NCBI RefSeq assembly: GCF_000024965.1
Contig: NC_013530.1
Location: forward strand, 1,674,001 to 1,738,000
Origin: Xylanimonas cellulosilytica DSM 15894
GTDB lineage: Bacteria > Actinomycetota > Actinomycetes > Actinomycetales > Cellulomonadaceae
DNA length: 64,000 nt
Direction of reading: 5' to 3'
Shown: one piece after another, positions 19,160 to 29,628 of the stretch
Numbering within the stretch: the stretch's first letter is position 1
How the letters are laid out: the number at the start of each line of letters is the position of its first letter
Translations under genes and position numbers: made by a program
The notes under the pieces: model-generated
What the model saw: only the letters and a program-made list of their open reading frames with translations
Told to the model about the DNA's origin: nothing
Database searches by the model: none

Positions 19160-20703
19160 CAAGGCCTCCGCCAAACTCGTCCGTCACGGGCCATCATCGC
19201 GTCGGCGGAGGCGGGGCCCCAGGTGCCGGCGGCGTACGGCTCAGGCTGGGAGCCCTGACGGGCCCAGTACGCGGTGATCGGGTCGAGGATCTTCCAGGAG
19301 AGCTCGACCTCCTCGCGCGTGGGGAACAGCGGCGGGTCGCCCAGCAGCACGTCGAGGATGAGACGCTCGTACGCCTCGGGGGAGGACTCGGTGAAGGCGT
19401 GGCCGTAGCCGAAGTCCATCGTGACGTCGCGGACCTCCATCGCGGTGCCCGGCACCTTGGCGCCGAAGCGCAGCGTGACGCCCTCGTCCGGCTGCACCCG
19501 GATCACCAGGGCGTTGTTGCCCAGGTCCGAGGTCAGGGAGGACTCGAACGGCAGGTGCGGCGCCTTCTTGAACACGACGGCCACCTCGGTGACGCGGCGG
19601 CCCAGCCGCTTGCCGGTGCGCAGGTAGAACGGCACGCCCGCCCAGCGGCGGTTGTCGATGTCCAGGCGGACGGCGGCGTACGTCTCCGTGGTGGACTCGG
19701 GGTTGAACCCCTCCTCCTCCAGGAACCCGACCACCTTCTCGCCGCCCTGCCACGCCGCGGTGTACTGGCCGCGGGCGGTGTGCCGGCCCAGGTCACGGGG
19801 CAGGCGGACGGAGGACAGCGCCTTGATCTTCTCGGTGCGCAGCGCGTTCGCCTCGAAGTTCACCGGCTCCTCCATCGCCACCAGGGCGAGGAGCTGGAGC
19901 AGGTGGTTCTGGATGACGTCGCGCGCGGCACCGATGCCGTCGTAGTACCCGGCGCGGCCGCCGATGCCGATGTCCTCGGCCATCGTGATCTGCACGTGGT
20001 CGACGTAGTTGGCGTTCCAGATCGGCTCGAACATCTGGTTGGCGAAGCGCAGCGCCAGGAGGTTCTGGACCGTCTCCTTGCCCAGATAGTGGTCGATGCG
20101 GAACACCGACTCCTGGTCGAACACCTCGGAGACGACGGCGTCGAGCTCCTTGGCCGACTCCAGGTCGTGACCGAACGGCTTCTCGATGACGACGCGGCGC
20201 CAGGCGCCCTCCTGCGGCGTCGACAGGCCGTGCTCCTGGAGCTGCTGGACGACGGCAGGGAACGCGCTCGGCGGGATCGACAGGTAGAAGGCGTGGTTAC
20301 CGCCCGTGCCGCGCTCGGCGTCCAGCTTCTCGACCGTGCGACGCAGCTCGGCGAACGCCTTGTCGTCGTCGAACGAACCCTGGACGAACCGGATGCCCTC
20401 GGCGAGCTGCCGCCACGTCGCCTCCCGGAACGGGGTGCGGGCGTACTGCTTGACGGCGTCGTGCACCACCTGGGCGAAGTCCTCGTCCGCCCAGTCGCGG
20501 CGCGCGAAGCCCGTCAGGGCGAAGCCGGGGGGCAGCAGGCCGCGGTTCGCGAGGTCGTACACGGCCGGCATGAGCTTCTTGCGCGACAGGTCGCCCGTCA
20601 CGCCGAAGATGACCAGGCCGCTGGGGCCCGCGATGCGCGGCAGGCGCAGGTCGCGCGGGTCGCGGAGCGGGTTGAGGTCCGCGGTGATCTTGGCGGGTCT
20701 CAC
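19159..20703 (-). CDS. zwf: Glucose-6-phosphate 1-dehydrogenase
   Basis: 514 residues from a GTG overlapping the tal stop. It makes 6-phosphogluconolactone and NADPH. Motifs are the nucleotide-binding [17 protein letters not shown] near residue 32, [10 protein letters not shown] near 180, the active-site [13 protein letters not shown] near 206, and the C-terminal substrate/NADP region with [11 protein letters not shown]. It is cotranscribed with its activator opcA. Confidence 0.98.
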   Translation of the reverse strand: MRPAKITADLNPLRDPRDLRLPRIAGPSGLVIFGVTGDLSRKKLMPAVYDLANRGLLPPGFALTGFARRDWADEDFAQVVHDAVKQYARTPFREATWRQLAEGIRFVQGSFDDDKAFAELRRTVEKLDAERGTGGNHAFYLSIPPSAFPAVVQQLQEHGLSTPQEGAWRRVVIEKPFGHDLESAKELDAVVSEVFDQESVFRIDHYLGKETVQNLLALRFANQMFEPIWNANYVDHVQITMAEDIGIGGRAGYYDGIGAARDVIQNHLLQLLALVAMEEPVNFEANALRTEKIKALSSVRLPRDLGRHTARGQYTAAWQGGEKVVGFLEEEGFNPESTTETYAAVRLDIDNRRWAGVPFYLRTGKRLGRRVTEVAVVFKKAPHLPFESSLTSDLGNNALVIRVQPDEGVTLRFGAKVPGTAMEVRDVTMDFGYGHAFTESSPEAYERLILDVLLGDPPLFPTREEVELSWKILDPITAYWARQGSQPEPYAAGTWGPASADAMMARDGRVWRRP

Positions 20704-21833
20704 GCGGCCCCTCCCTGGAAGGCCGCGGCGTCCAGCCCGGCCTGCGTCGTCTCGAGGAGCTGCGACCAGCTCGCCTCGAACTTGCTCACGCCCTCGGTCT
20801 CGAGCCGGGCGGTGACGTCCGCGAGGGAGATCCCCTGGGCCTCGATCGCGGCGATCTGCTCCGCGGCGTCGTCGGCCGTGCCGGTCACGGTGTCGCCGAG
20901 CACGATGCCGTGGTCGGCGAACGCGTCGAGCGTGGCCTGCGGCATGGTGTTGACGACGCCCGCGACCACCAGCTCGTCGACGTAGAGGGTGTCGCGGTAC
21001 TCGGGGTTCTTCACCCCCGTCGACGCCCACAGCGGGCGCTGCGGCTGGGCACCCGCGCCCTGCAGGGCGGCCCAGCGCTCCGAGCCGACGACGTCCCGGT
21101 ACGCGGCGTACGCGAGGCGCGCGTTCGCGATCGCGGCCTTGCCGCGCAGCGCGAGGGCCTCCTCGGTGCCCACCTTCTCCAGGGCAGCGTCCACGGCCGC
21201 GTCCACGCGGGAGACGAAGAACGAGGCCACCGAGCCGATGCCCGCCAGGTCGTGCCCGTTCGCCTGCGCCTGCTCGAGGCCGGCGAGCCACGCGTCCAGC
21301 ACGGCGCGGTAGCGCTCGATCGAGAAGATCAGGGTCACGTTGACCGAGATGCCCTGCGCGAGCGTGCGCGTGATGGCCGGCAGACCCTCGAGCGTCGCGG
21401 GGATCTTGATCATCACGTTGGGGCGGCCGACCGTCTCCCAGAGCCGCACCGCCGTCGCGACCGTGCGCTCCGTGTCGCGGGCCAGGCGCGGGTCCACCTC
21501 GATCGACACGCGGCCGTCGACGGCGTGCGTGGCGTCGAAGACGGGGCGCAGCACGTCGGCAGCCTCCCGCACGTCGTCCGTGGTGATCCTCTCGACGGCG
21601 GCCTCGACGTCGGTGCCCGCCAGCTCCGCGAGGGCCGACGCGTACGCGTCACCCGTGCCGAGGGCGGCGGCGAAGATCGTGGGGTTGGTGGTGACACCCA
21701 CCACGTCCTTCTCGGCGACCAGTGCCGCGAGGTTGCCCGTGGCGAGGCGCTCGCGGGACAGGTCGTCGAGCCAGATCGACACCCCGGCCTCCGAGAGCCT
21801 GTGCGTGGGACGGGTGTCGGTTGGGCTTGTCAT
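20700..21833 (-). CDS. tal: Transaldolase
   Basis: 377 residues starting [19 protein letters not shown], with a GGAAGG site upstream. It transfers dihydroxyacetone units in the non-oxidative pentose phosphate branch. This is the longer actinobacterial type, with [29 protein letters not shown] near 50, the Schiff-base lysine in [17 protein letters not shown], and [13 protein letters not shown]. Downstream zwf overlaps its stop; a strong hairpin separates it from tkt. Confidence 0.97.
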   Translation of the reverse strand: MTSPTDTRPTHRLSEAGVSIWLDDLSRERLATGNLAALVAEKDVVGVTTNPTIFAAALGTGDAYASALAELAGTDVEAAVERITTDDVREAADVLRPVFDATHAVDGRVSIEVDPRLARDTERTVATAVRLWETVGRPNVMIKIPATLEGLPAITRTLAQGISVNVTLIFSIERYRAVLDAWLAGLEQAQANGHDLAGIGSVASFFVSRVDAAVDAALEKVGTEEALALRGKAAIANARLAYAAYRDVVGSERWAALQGAGAQPQRPLWASTGVKNPEYRDTLYVDELVVAGVVNTMPQATLDAFADHGIVLGDTVTGTADDAAEQIAAIEAQGISLADVTARLETEGVSKFEASWSQLLETTQAGLDAAAFQGGAA

Positions 21834-21926
21834 GCGGGTCGGACCTTCCTGTCTGTCGGGCCGGTCCCCGTCGTGGTCGGAGGCCGGCTGGGTCTGTCCG
21901 TCGGGTGCTGGTGGCGGCACCCGGTG

Positions 21927-21967
21927 CGGCGAGGGCCGGCCCGAAGCTCTCGGACCGGCCCTCGCCG
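21927..21967. terminator. Hairpin between tkt and tal
   Basis: CGGCGAGGGCCGG pairs perfectly with CCGGCCCTCGCCG around a 15-base loop, starting a few bases after the tkt stop. It lacks a U-tail. It probably ends or attenuates the tkt transcript, so tal–zwf–opcA–pgl may have separate or reduced expression. Confidence 0.65.
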
Positions 21968-21972
21968 TCGAA

Positions 21973-24081
21973 TCACGCCTGCGCGGCCGCGATCGACTCG
22001 CGCGCTGCGGCCACCACGGCTTCCGCCGTGATGCCGAACTCGCGGAACAGCGTCTCGGCCGGGGCCGAGGCACCGAAGTGCTCGAGGGAGACCGAGCGGC
22101 CGGCGTCGCCGACGATACCCGCCCAGCCGAGGGCGATGCCCGCCTCGACCGACACGCGGGCCTTCACGCCCGCGGGGAGCACCGACTCGCGGTACTCCGC
22201 CGGCTGCCGGGCGAACCACTCGAGCGACGGCGCCGAGACCACGCGGGCCTTGATGCCCTCTGCGGCGAGGGTCTCGCGGGCGCGGACGGCGAGCTGGACC
22301 TCGGAGCCGGTGCCGATGAGGATCACGTCCGGCGTGCCGTCGGTGTCCAGGAGCGTGTACGCACCCTTGAGGACGCCGTCGGCGGGGGCGAAGCCCTCCT
22401 CGCCGCGCGGGAACGTCGGCAGGTTCTGGCGCGACAGGATCAGGCCGGCCGGGTTCGAGGTGTTCTCGATGATGCCGCGCCAGGCCCAGGCGGTCTCGTT
22501 CGCGTCGGCCGGGCGCACGATGTCCAGGTTCGGGATCGCGCGGTAGGCCCACAGGTGCTCGACCGGCTGGTGGGTCGGGCCGTCCTCGCCCAGGCCGACC
22601 GAGTCGTGCGTCCACACGAAGATCGACGGCGTGCCGTCCAGGGCGGCGAGGCGCACGGAGCCGCGCATGTAGTCGGCGAACTGGAAGAACGTGCCGCCGT
22701 AGGGGCGCGTCAGGCCGTGCAGGGCGATGCCGTTGAGGATCGCGCCCATGCCGTGCTCACGGATGCCGAAGTGCAGGGTGCGGCCGTAGACGTCACCCTT
22801 CCACGTGCGCGTCTGGCGGTGCGGCTGGGTGAAGGACGGCTCACCGTCCATGGTGGTGTTGTTCGAGCCGGCGAGGTCGGCCGAGCCACCCCACAGCTCG
22901 GGCAGCACCGGGGCGAGCGCGGTCAGCGTCTTGCCCGAGGCGACGCGGGTGGCGATGCCCTTCGGGTCCGCGGGGAACTCGGGCAGGGCGTCGGTCCAGC
23001 CGGCCGGCAGCTCCTTGGCCGTGAGGCGGGCCAGCAGCGCGGCGTTCTCCGGGTTGGCGGCCTGCCAGGCGGTGAATGCCTCGTCCCACGCGGTGCGCTG
23101 GGCGGCCTGGCGCTCGGCGACGGAACGGGTGTACTTGAGCACCTCGTCGTCGATCTGGAAGGACTTGGTCACGTCCAGGCCCAGGGCCTCCTTGAGACCC
23201 TCGACCTCGGCGGAGCCCAGGGCGGAGCCGTGGATCGCGTAGGTGTCCTGCTTCTTGGGCGACGGCCAGCCGATGATCGTGGACAGGCGGATCAGGGTCG
23301 GCTTGCCCGTCTCGGCCTTGGCGGCCTCGATGGCGGCGGCCAGGGCCACGACGTCCTCGGTGTACTCGCCGCCGCCGTTGGTCCAGTCGACGTGCAGCGT
23401 GTGCCAGCCGTAGGCCTCGTAGCGCTTGACGACGTCCTCGGAGAACGAGATGTCCGTCTGGTCCTCGATCGAGATCTTGTTGTCGTCCCAGATGACGATG
23501 AGGTTGCCGAGCTCCTGGTGGCCCGCGAGCGAACCGGCCTCGGAGGTCACGCCCTCCTGCAGGTCGCCGTCGCCGGCGATGACGTAGACGTGGTGGTCGA
23601 ACGGCGAGGTGCCCGCGGCGGCCTCGGGGTCGAGCAGGCCGCGCTCGCGACGCGACGCGAAGGCGAAGCCGGTGGCGGCGGCGAGGCCCTGGCCCAGCGG
23701 ACCCGTGGTGATCTCGACACCCGTGGTGTGGCCGACCTCGGGGTGGCCCGGGGTCTTCGAGTTCCACTGGCGCAGCGCGGCGATGTCGTCGAGCTCCAGG
23801 CCGTAACCGGCCAGGAAGAGCTGCAGGTAGATCGTCAGCGACGAGTGACCGGCCGAGAGGATGAAGCGGTCACGACCGACCCAGCCGGCGTCGGACGGGT
23901 CGTGGCGCATGACCTTCTGGAAGAGCAGGTACGCCGCCGGGGCGAGCGAGATGGCGGTGCCCGGGTGGCCGTTGCCGGCCTTCTCGACGGCGTCGGCAGC
24001 CATCGCCTTGATCGCCGTGACGGCCCGCTGGTCGAGATCGTTCCACTCGAGCGGGGTCAGGGCGGGGTCGAACGTGCTCAC
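21973..24081 (-). CDS. tkt: Transketolase
   Basis: 702 residues, thiamine-diphosphate-dependent. It transfers two-carbon ketol units between pentose phosphate and glycolytic sugars. Motifs are [19 protein letters not shown] near residue 38, [15 protein letters not shown], the ThDP/Mg site [17 protein letters not shown] near 160, and [18 protein letters not shown] near 487. Full length. First gene of the pentose phosphate cluster, divergent from ctaB. Confidence 0.98.
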   Translation of the reverse strand: MSTFDPALTPLEWNDLDQRAVTAIKAMAADAVEKAGNGHPGTAISLAPAAYLLFQKVMRHDPSDAGWVGRDRFILSAGHSSLTIYLQLFLAGYGLELDDIAALRQWNSKTPGHPEVGHTTGVEITTGPLGQGLAAATGFAFASRRERGLLDPEAAAGTSPFDHHVYVIAGDGDLQEGVTSEAGSLAGHQELGNLIVIWDDNKISIEDQTDISFSEDVVKRYEAYGWHTLHVDWTNGGGEYTEDVVALAAAIEAAKAETGKPTLIRLSTIIGWPSPKKQDTYAIHGSALGSAEVEGLKEALGLDVTKSFQIDDEVLKYTRSVAERQAAQRTAWDEAFTAWQAANPENAALLARLTAKELPAGWTDALPEFPADPKGIATRVASGKTLTALAPVLPELWGGSADLAGSNNTTMDGEPSFTQPHRQTRTWKGDVYGRTLHFGIREHGMGAILNGIALHGLTRPYGGTFFQFADYMRGSVRLAALDGTPSIFVWTHDSVGLGEDGPTHQPVEHLWAYRAIPNLDIVRPADANETAWAWRGIIENTSNPAGLILSRQNLPTFPRGEEGFAPADGVLKGAYTLLDTDGTPDVILIGTGSEVQLAVRARETLAAEGIKARVVSAPSLEWFARQPAEYRESVLPAGVKARVSVEAGIALGWAGIVGDAGRSVSLEHFGASAPAETLFREFGITAEAVVAAARESIAAAQA

Positions 24082-24175
24082 GAATGCCTCTTTCCTGTCC
24101 AGGGCATCGCGGCCCCGGGATCGTGTACGGGTTGCCTCTCACGGGGCCGACTCGCTCCTCCCCGTCGACGCCACA

Positions 24176-24227
24176 TGGGTTCGCCAGGTGGGTTCGCCAG
24201 GTGGGTGCGCCGGGTGGGTTCGGCCTG
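24176..24227. repeat. Four 13-bp tandem units in the tkt–ctaB divergent region
   Basis: TGGGTTCGCCAGG occurs twice in a row, followed by TGGGTGCGCCGGG and a degenerate fourth copy. It lies in the 349-base gap between the divergent tkt and ctaB starts, the rest of which has no obvious gene. This gap must hold both promoters, so the repeat may be a binding array or simply a slippage product. Confidence 0.7.
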
Positions 24228-24430
24228 AGCGGCGGCCAGTTGCGGTTCCAGCCTATATCGGGGCCATGTTTCGGGCGTGTGACTGTCCGGGACCAGTCCG
24301 CCTGTCGGCACCAACCGTCGTCGGGCCCCGGAGTCCGGGTGCGCGTCACAGCGAGGACGGCACCGGGCGCGGGCAGGCCCGCCGTAGGATGAGGCGAACC
24401 CCGGCACCACGAGAACGGAACAGCGACGCC

Positions 24431-25345
24431 GTGAGCACGAGCCAGACCGCCCTCGGCACCGTTCGTGACCGCATCGGCGCCTACGTCGCTCTGACCAAGC
24501 CGCGCATCATCGAGCTGCTCCTGGTCACGACGATCCCGACGATGTTCCTCGCCGAGCGTGGCCTGCCCGACCTGTGGCTGGTGCTCGCCACCCTGATCGG
24601 CGGGGCGCTGGCCGCCGGGTCGGCGAACGCCTACAACTGCTACTACGACCGCGACATCGACGCGATCATGAACCGCACCAAGCGCCGGCCGCTGGTGACG
24701 GGGGAGATCACGCCGCGCAACGCGCTCATCTTCGCGACCGTGCTCGGCGTCGTGTCCCTGGTGTGGTTCGCGTTCCTGGTCAACCCGTTCGCGGCGTGGC
24801 TGACGTTCGCCGCGATCGCGCTGTACGTCGTCTTCTACACGATGATCCTCAAGCGCCGGACGCCGCAGAACATCGTGTGGGGCGGCATCGCGGGCTGCAT
24901 GCCCGTGTTCATCGGCTGGGCCGCGGTCACCGAGTCGCTGAGCTGGGCCGCCGTCGCCCTGTTCGGCATCATCTTCTTCTGGACGCCGCCGCACTACTGG
25001 CCGCTGAGCGTCAAGTTCAAGCGGGACTACGCCAACGCCGGTGTGCCCATGCTCCCCGTGGTCGCCTCCGACCGCCGCGTCGCGGTCGAGATGATCGTCT
25101 ACACCGCGGCGATGTTCGTCTGCTCGTTCGCGCTGATCCCCCTCGCGGGCATGACGTGGGTGTACACGGTGATCGCCGTGGTGCTCGCCGCCTGGTTCGG
25201 CTGGCAGACGTGGCTCATGCTCGACAACACGCGACGCGGCCGGGCCAAGACCGGCAAGGTCGCCATGAACGTCTTCCACGCGTCCATCACGTACCTCACC
25301 GTGCTGTTCGTCGCCGTCGCCGTGGACGTGTTCCTGCCCTTCTGA
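24431..25345 (+). CDS. ctaB: Protoheme IX farnesyltransferase (heme O synthase)
   Basis: 304 residues from a GTG, polytopic with about eight to nine helices. It is an UbiA-family prenyltransferase that attaches farnesyl to heme B for the cytochrome oxidase cofactor. The first Asp-rich site is NAYNCYYDRDIDAIMNRTKRRPL near residue 70; the second region contains FFWTPPHYWPLSVKFKRDY. Divergence from tkt at this point is the usual actinobacterial arrangement. Confidence 0.96.
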   Translation: MSTSQTALGTVRDRIGAYVALTKPRIIELLLVTTIPTMFLAERGLPDLWLVLATLIGGALAAGSANAYNCYYDRDIDAIMNRTKRRPLVTGEITPRNALIFATVLGVVSLVWFAFLVNPFAAWLTFAAIALYVVFYTMILKRRTPQNIVWGGIAGCMPVFIGWAAVTESLSWAAVALFGIIFFWTPPHYWPLSVKFKRDYANAGVPMLPVVASDRRVAVEMIVYTAAMFVCSFALIPLAGMTWVYTVIAVVLAAWFGWQTWLMLDNTRRGRAKTGKVAMNVFHASITYLTVLFVAVAVDVFLPF

Positions 25346-25382
25346 CGGCCGGTCGGCCGGGGGCTCAGCGGCGGCGCGCCGG

Positions 25383-25847
25383 TCAGGGGCCGAACCGGTC
25401 CTCCTCCGCGGCGCCCTCGCAGGTCCACCGCGGCGTCGTCGGGCGGACGCGGTCCTGGACGGGCGCCGTGAGCGGCTCGATCGGAGCAGCCTCGGCGGGC
25501 GGCTCCGGGAGGACGCACACGACCCACTGCCCGGACGGCAGGTGCACCACGGCGAGACCGGGGGCCAGCATGCTGACGCTCGGCGCGACACCGGCCTGCG
25601 CGGCCGCCGTGAGCGCAGCGACGTCGTCGGCGCCTTCGCCGTCCCGGACCAGGACCCACGGGCTCAGCGCCCACGTCCCCAGCACGCCGACGGCGACGCC
25701 CGCCGTGCACGCCAGCACCAGGGCACCCGGACGCGACCGCACGACCGGAGCCGACGCCACGGCCTGCGACCCGCCCCGTCCCGGGACCGTGACGGTCCAC
25801 TCGGACCCCCGTCCGGGGTCCACGATGTCGAACTGGATCGCTGCCAT
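25383..25847 (-). CDS. Hypothetical membrane-anchored protein
   Basis: 154 residues starting MAAIQFDIVDPGRG, with GGAG nine bases upstream. There is one hydrophobic helix near residues 42–62 (ALVLACTAGVAVGVLGTWAL), and a soluble C-terminal part ending in acidic EGAAEEDRFGP. It is convergent with ctaB and divergent from xerD. I do not recognise a family. Confidence 0.6.
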   Translation of the reverse strand: MAAIQFDIVDPGRGSEWTVTVPGRGGSQAVASAPVVRSRPGALVLACTAGVAVGVLGTWALSPWVLVRDGEGADDVAALTAAAQAGVAPSVSMLAPGLAVVHLPSGQWVVCVLPEPPAEAAPIEPLTAPVQDRVRPTTPRWTCEGAAEEDRFGP

Positions 25848-25977
25848 CGCCCTGCTCCTCGCCCAGCGGGCTGGCCGTCGCCCGGCCGTCGCCCGGCCGT
25901 GACCACCCACCACCTGAAGAGAGCGACGACGGCGTGCCCTTGTGACCGGCAGGGCACCATGGCGGCATCATGGGCCC

Positions 25978-26973
25978 GTGAGCAGCACCGTTGCCCCGCC
26001 CGGGGTCGTCGTCAGCGGCCCCCTGGAGGCCGCCCTCGACGACTACCTGGCACACCTGCGGGTGGAGCGAGGCCTGTCCCACAACACCACCGCCGCCTAC
26101 CGCCGCGACCTCGCCCGGTACGTGCGGCACCTCGAACGGCTCGGGCGCACCTCCCTCGGCGCGGTGCGCGAGGACGACGTCACCGGGTTCGTCACCGCCG
26201 TCCGAGAGGGCGCCGACGGCGGGGCGCGGCTCTCGGCGTCGTCGACCGCCCGCGCCCTGGCCGCCGTGCGCGGCTGGCACCGGTTCGCGCACGCCGAAGG
26301 GCTGGCGACGCAGGACCCCGCCGCCGAGGTACGCGCCCCGACCCAGCTCCGCCGCCTCCCGCACGCCCTGAGCGTCGACGCCGTCACCCGCCTGCTCGAC
26401 GCCGCCGGCGTCGGCGACGGACCCGTGCCGCTGCGCGACCGGGCGCTGCTCGAGCTCCTGTACTCGACCGGCGGGCGCATCAGCGAGGTGGTCGGCCTCG
26501 ACGTCGACGCCCTCGGCTGGCTCGGCGCCGGATCAGCGCCCGGCGACGGCGCAGGCGACGACGGCCCCGCCGTCGTGCGCCTGCACGGCAAGGGGGACAA
26601 GCAACGCATCGTGCCCGTCGGCTCCTACGCCATCGCCGCGCTCGACGCCTACCTCGTGCGGGCCCGGCCAGCGCTCGCGGCGGCCGGCAGCGGCACGCCC
26701 GCGCTCTTCCTCAACACGCGCGGACGACCCCTCTCGCGGCAGTCCGCGTGGGCCGTGCTGCAGGCGGCCTCCGCCCGCGCCGGGCTCGAGAACGTCTCCC
26801 CGCACACGCTGCGGCACTCGTTCGCCACCCACCTGCTGCAGGGCGGCGCCGACGTGCGCGTGGTCCAGGAGCTGCTCGGGCACGCCTCGGTGACGACGAC
26901 GCAGATCTACACGATGGTCACCCCCGACACGCTGCGCGAGGTGTACGCGGCGACGCACCCGCGGGCGCGGTGA
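25978..26973 (+). CDS. xerD: Tyrosine recombinase XerD
   Basis: 331 residues from a GTG. Core XerC/D chromosome-dimer resolvase: N-terminal SAM-like domain ([23 protein letters not shown]), then the catalytic domain with Arg in [45 protein letters not shown] (His and nucleophile Tyr). A roughly 20-residue Gly/Ala-rich insertion near 180–200 makes it longer than the usual 300. Position just upstream of parA–scpAB is the standard XerD context. Confidence 0.93.
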   Translation: MSSTVAPPGVVVSGPLEAALDDYLAHLRVERGLSHNTTAAYRRDLARYVRHLERLGRTSLGAVREDDVTGFVTAVREGADGGARLSASSTARALAAVRGWHRFAHAEGLATQDPAAEVRAPTQLRRLPHALSVDAVTRLLDAAGVGDGPVPLRDRALLELLYSTGGRISEVVGLDVDALGWLGAGSAPGDGAGDDGPAVVRLHGKGDKQRIVPVGSYAIAALDAYLVRARPALAAAGSGTPALFLNTRGRPLSRQSAWAVLQAASARAGLENVSPHTLRHSFATHLLQGGADVRVVQELLGHASVTTTQIYTMVTPDTLREVYAATHPRAR

Positions 26974-27047
26974 CACGACGACCCGACGACGCACCGTAGG
27001 CGGCACGCCGGGCAGCGCTCCGGGCAGCGCGGAGGTGCTGGGGTAGC

Positions 27048-27959
27048 GTGACCGACGTGAGCGATGCACTGGGGAACGACGCGCTGTTCGCGCCTGCCGC
27101 CACCGTGACGAGGCCGGAGGCGCGCGACGCCGTCGGCCGTGAGCTGCCCGAGTTTCCCGATCCGGCGCCCCCGACCCAGCACGGCCCGGCCCGCATCGTC
27201 GCGATGTGCAACCAGAAGGGCGGCGTCGGCAAGACGACGACGACCATCAACCTGGGGGCCGCCCTGGCCGAGTACGGCCGCCGCGTGCTGCTGGTCGACT
27301 TCGATCCCCAGGGCGCCGCCTCGGTGGGCGTGGGCGTCAACCCGCACGAGCTCGAGCTGTCGGTCTACAACCTGCTCATGGACCGCACCGTCCAGGCCAC
27401 CGACGTGATCCTGCCGACGGCGATCGAGAACCTCGACGTGCTGCCCGCCAACATCGACCTGTCGGCGGCCGAGGTGCAGCTCGTGGGCGAGGTCGCCCGC
27501 GAGTCGGTGCTGGCCCGGGGCCTGCGGCCGATCCTCGACCAGTACGACGTCATCCTGGTCGACTGCCAACCGTCGCTCGGTCTGCTCACCGTCAACGCGC
27601 TCACCGCTGCGCACGGGGTGCTGATCCCGCTCGAGTGCGAGTTCTTCGCGCTGCGCGGCGTCGCCCTGCTCGTCGAGACCATCGAGAAGGTCCGCGACCG
27701 CCTCAACCCGGGCCTGGAGATCGACGGCATCCTGCCCACCATGTTCGACTCCCGCACGCTGCACTCGCGCGAGGTCGTGGCCCGCGTGCACGAGGCGTTC
27801 GGCAACACGCTGCTGCACACCGTCATCGGCCGCACCGTGAAGTTCCCCGACGCGTCCGTGGCCGCCGAGCCGATCACCGCCTACGCCCCGACCCACCCGG
27901 GCGCGCTGGCCTACCGCCAGCTCGCCCGCGAGCTGGTGGCGCGCGCGGACGGCCGCTGA
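27048..27959 (+). CDS. ParA-family ATPase
   Basis: 303 residues from a GTG. The deviant Walker A motif MCNQKGGVGKTTTTINL lies near residue 53, Walker A' is VLLVDFDPQGAASVG, and Walker B is VILVDCQPSLGLLTVNAL. This is the ParA/Soj paralogue found next to scpA and scpB in actinobacteria, not the oriC-proximal parA, and no parB is beside it. Probably involved in chromosome segregation or positioning. The first 45 residues are variable and probably flexible. Confidence 0.92.
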   Translation: MTDVSDALGNDALFAPAATVTRPEARDAVGRELPEFPDPAPPTQHGPARIVAMCNQKGGVGKTTTTINLGAALAEYGRRVLLVDFDPQGAASVGVGVNPHELELSVYNLLMDRTVQATDVILPTAIENLDVLPANIDLSAAEVQLVGEVARESVLARGLRPILDQYDVILVDCQPSLGLLTVNALTAAHGVLIPLECEFFALRGVALLVETIEKVRDRLNPGLEIDGILPTMFDSRTLHSREVVARVHEAFGNTLLHTVIGRTVKFPDASVAAEPITAYAPTHPGALAYRQLARELVARADGR

Positions 27960-27970
27960 CCGAGGCACGG

Positions 27971-28867
27971 GTGCAGCGCAGGCCGCGGGCCGACGACGCC
28001 GGCTCGCCGCCGCAGCGGGACCGCAGCTCCTTCGAGGTCCACCTCGACAACTTCACCGGTCCGTTCGACGTGCTGCTCAGCCTCATCGCCAAGCACGAGC
28101 TCGACGTCACCGAGGTGGCGCTCGCCGTCGTCACCGACGAGTTCGTGGCCTACACGCGCGCCCACCCCGAGTGGGACCTCGACACCGCCTCGGAGTTCCT
28201 GGTCATCGCGGCGACCCTGCTCGACCTCAAGGCCGCCCGGCTGCTGCCCGGCCTGGTGGAGGAGGACCTGGAGGACCTGGAGCTGCTGGAGGCGCGCGAC
28301 CTGCTCTTCGCCCGGCTGCTGCAGTACCGGGCCTACAAGCAGGTCTCGGCGGTGCTGGCCGAGCGCCTGGCGACCGAGGGCCGGCGGGTGCCGCGCTCCG
28401 TGCCCCTGGAGCCGTCCCAGGCGGCGCTGCTGCCCGAGCTGGTGTGGACGCTGACCCCCGACCGGTTTGCCGAGCTCGCGGCCCGGGCGCTGACCCCCAA
28501 GGCGCCGCCCGTCGTCTCGCTCACGCACCTGCACGCTCCCGCGGTCTCGGTGCGCGAACAGGCCGCGATCGTCGTCGGGCGGCTGCGGCGCGAGCACACC
28601 GTGACGTTCCGGTCGCTCGTGGCGGGGGAGGAGCGGCTGGTCGCCGTCGCGCGGTTCCTCGCGCTGCTGGAGCTGTTCCGGGGCGGGCAGGTCGCGTTCG
28701 AGCAGGCCGAGGCGCTGGCAGAGCTGACGATCCGCTGGACCGGCGACGACTCGCCCGGCGCCGCCGACGGGCTGGACGACCTCGGCTTCGAGGAGTTCGA
28801 CGGCGCCCCGCAGGTCGAGAACGACCCCACCGTGCAGGCGAACGCGACCCAGGAGGTCGAGGCATGA
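27971..28867 (+). CDS. scpA: Segregation and condensation protein A
   Basis: 298 residues from a GTG 11 bases after parA. It is the kleisin subunit of the SMC–ScpAB condensin. The N-terminal kleisin segment FEVHLDNFTGPFDVLLSLIAKHELDVTEVAL and TASEFLVIAATLLDLKAARLLP are diagnostic; the C-terminal winged helix contains VTFRSLVAGEERLVAVARFLALLELF. Its stop overlaps the scpB start (ATGA), as expected for two subunits of one complex. Confidence 0.96.
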   Translation: MQRRPRADDAGSPPQRDRSSFEVHLDNFTGPFDVLLSLIAKHELDVTEVALAVVTDEFVAYTRAHPEWDLDTASEFLVIAATLLDLKAARLLPGLVEEDLEDLELLEARDLLFARLLQYRAYKQVSAVLAERLATEGRRVPRSVPLEPSQAALLPELVWTLTPDRFAELAARALTPKAPPVVSLTHLHAPAVSVREQAAIVVGRLRREHTVTFRSLVAGEERLVAVARFLALLELFRGGQVAFEQAEALAELTIRWTGDDSPGAADGLDDLGFEEFDGAPQVENDPTVQANATQEVEA

Positions 28868-29628
28868 GCACCGTCACGTCGGAACCCGCCGAGCTCCCCG
28901 AGCCCGCCGAGCCCGCCGTTCCCCCCGAGCTGTCAGAGGGTGGCGAGCCTTCGGGCGTGCGTGGCTCTGACAACGCGGCAGGGGAGGGGGAGATCGACGT
29001 CGCCGGGCTGCCCGGCGGCGCGCCGGCCGCGCTCGAGGCCGTGCTCATGGTGGCCGACGCGCCCGTGAGCGTGGAGCGGCTCGCGACGATCGTCGCGCTG
29101 CCCGTGGCCGACGTCGTCACGCACCTGCGCGCGCTCGCCGCCGAGTACCGCGGTGACGACGGCGGCCGGCCGCGCGGGTTCGAGCTGCGCGAGGGGGCGC
29201 AGGGGTGGCGGATCTACTCGGCGCCGGCGCACGCCGACGTCGTCGCGCGGCTGGTCCTCGAAGGTCAGAGCGCCCGGCTGAGCCAGGCCGCGTTGGAGAC
29301 TCTGGCCGTGATCGCGTACCGTCAGCCGGTCACGCGCGGACAGGTGTCCGCGGTGCGCGGCGTGAACGTCGACGGCGTGGTGCGGACCCTGCTCGCCCGC
29401 GGCCTGGTCGCCGAGGTGGGGCAGGACCCGCTCAGCGGCGCCGTCCTGTTCGGCACCACCGGCGAGTTCCTCGACAAGATGGGCTGGACCAGCCTCGACG
29501 AGCTGCCGCCGATCGCACCGCACCTGCCCGGGATCGACGCCCTCGACGACATCGGTCGGCGCGACCGCGTCACACGGCCGACCGACGGCAACCCTCCGAC
29601 GTCAACCCCTGAGAGAATGCACCCATGA
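28864..29628 (+). CDS. scpB: Segregation and condensation protein B
   Basis: 254 residues. Partner of ScpA in the SMC complex. An acidic Pro/Glu-rich leader of about 50 residues precedes tandem winged-helix domains: ALEAVLMVADAPVSVERLA, then LSQAALETLAVIAYRQPVTRGQVSAVRGVNVDGVVRTL and the C-terminal GTTGEFLDKMGWTSLDELP. It overlaps both neighbours by four bases. Confidence 0.96.
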   Translation: MSTVTSEPAELPEPAEPAVPPELSEGGEPSGVRGSDNAAGEGEIDVAGLPGGAPAALEAVLMVADAPVSVERLATIVALPVADVVTHLRALAAEYRGDDGGRPRGFELREGAQGWRIYSAPAHADVVARLVLEGQSARLSQAALETLAVIAYRQPVTRGQVSAVRGVNVDGVVRTLLARGLVAEVGQDPLSGAVLFGTTGEFLDKMGWTSLDELPPIAPHLPGIDALDDIGRRDRVTRPTDGNPPTSTPERMHP

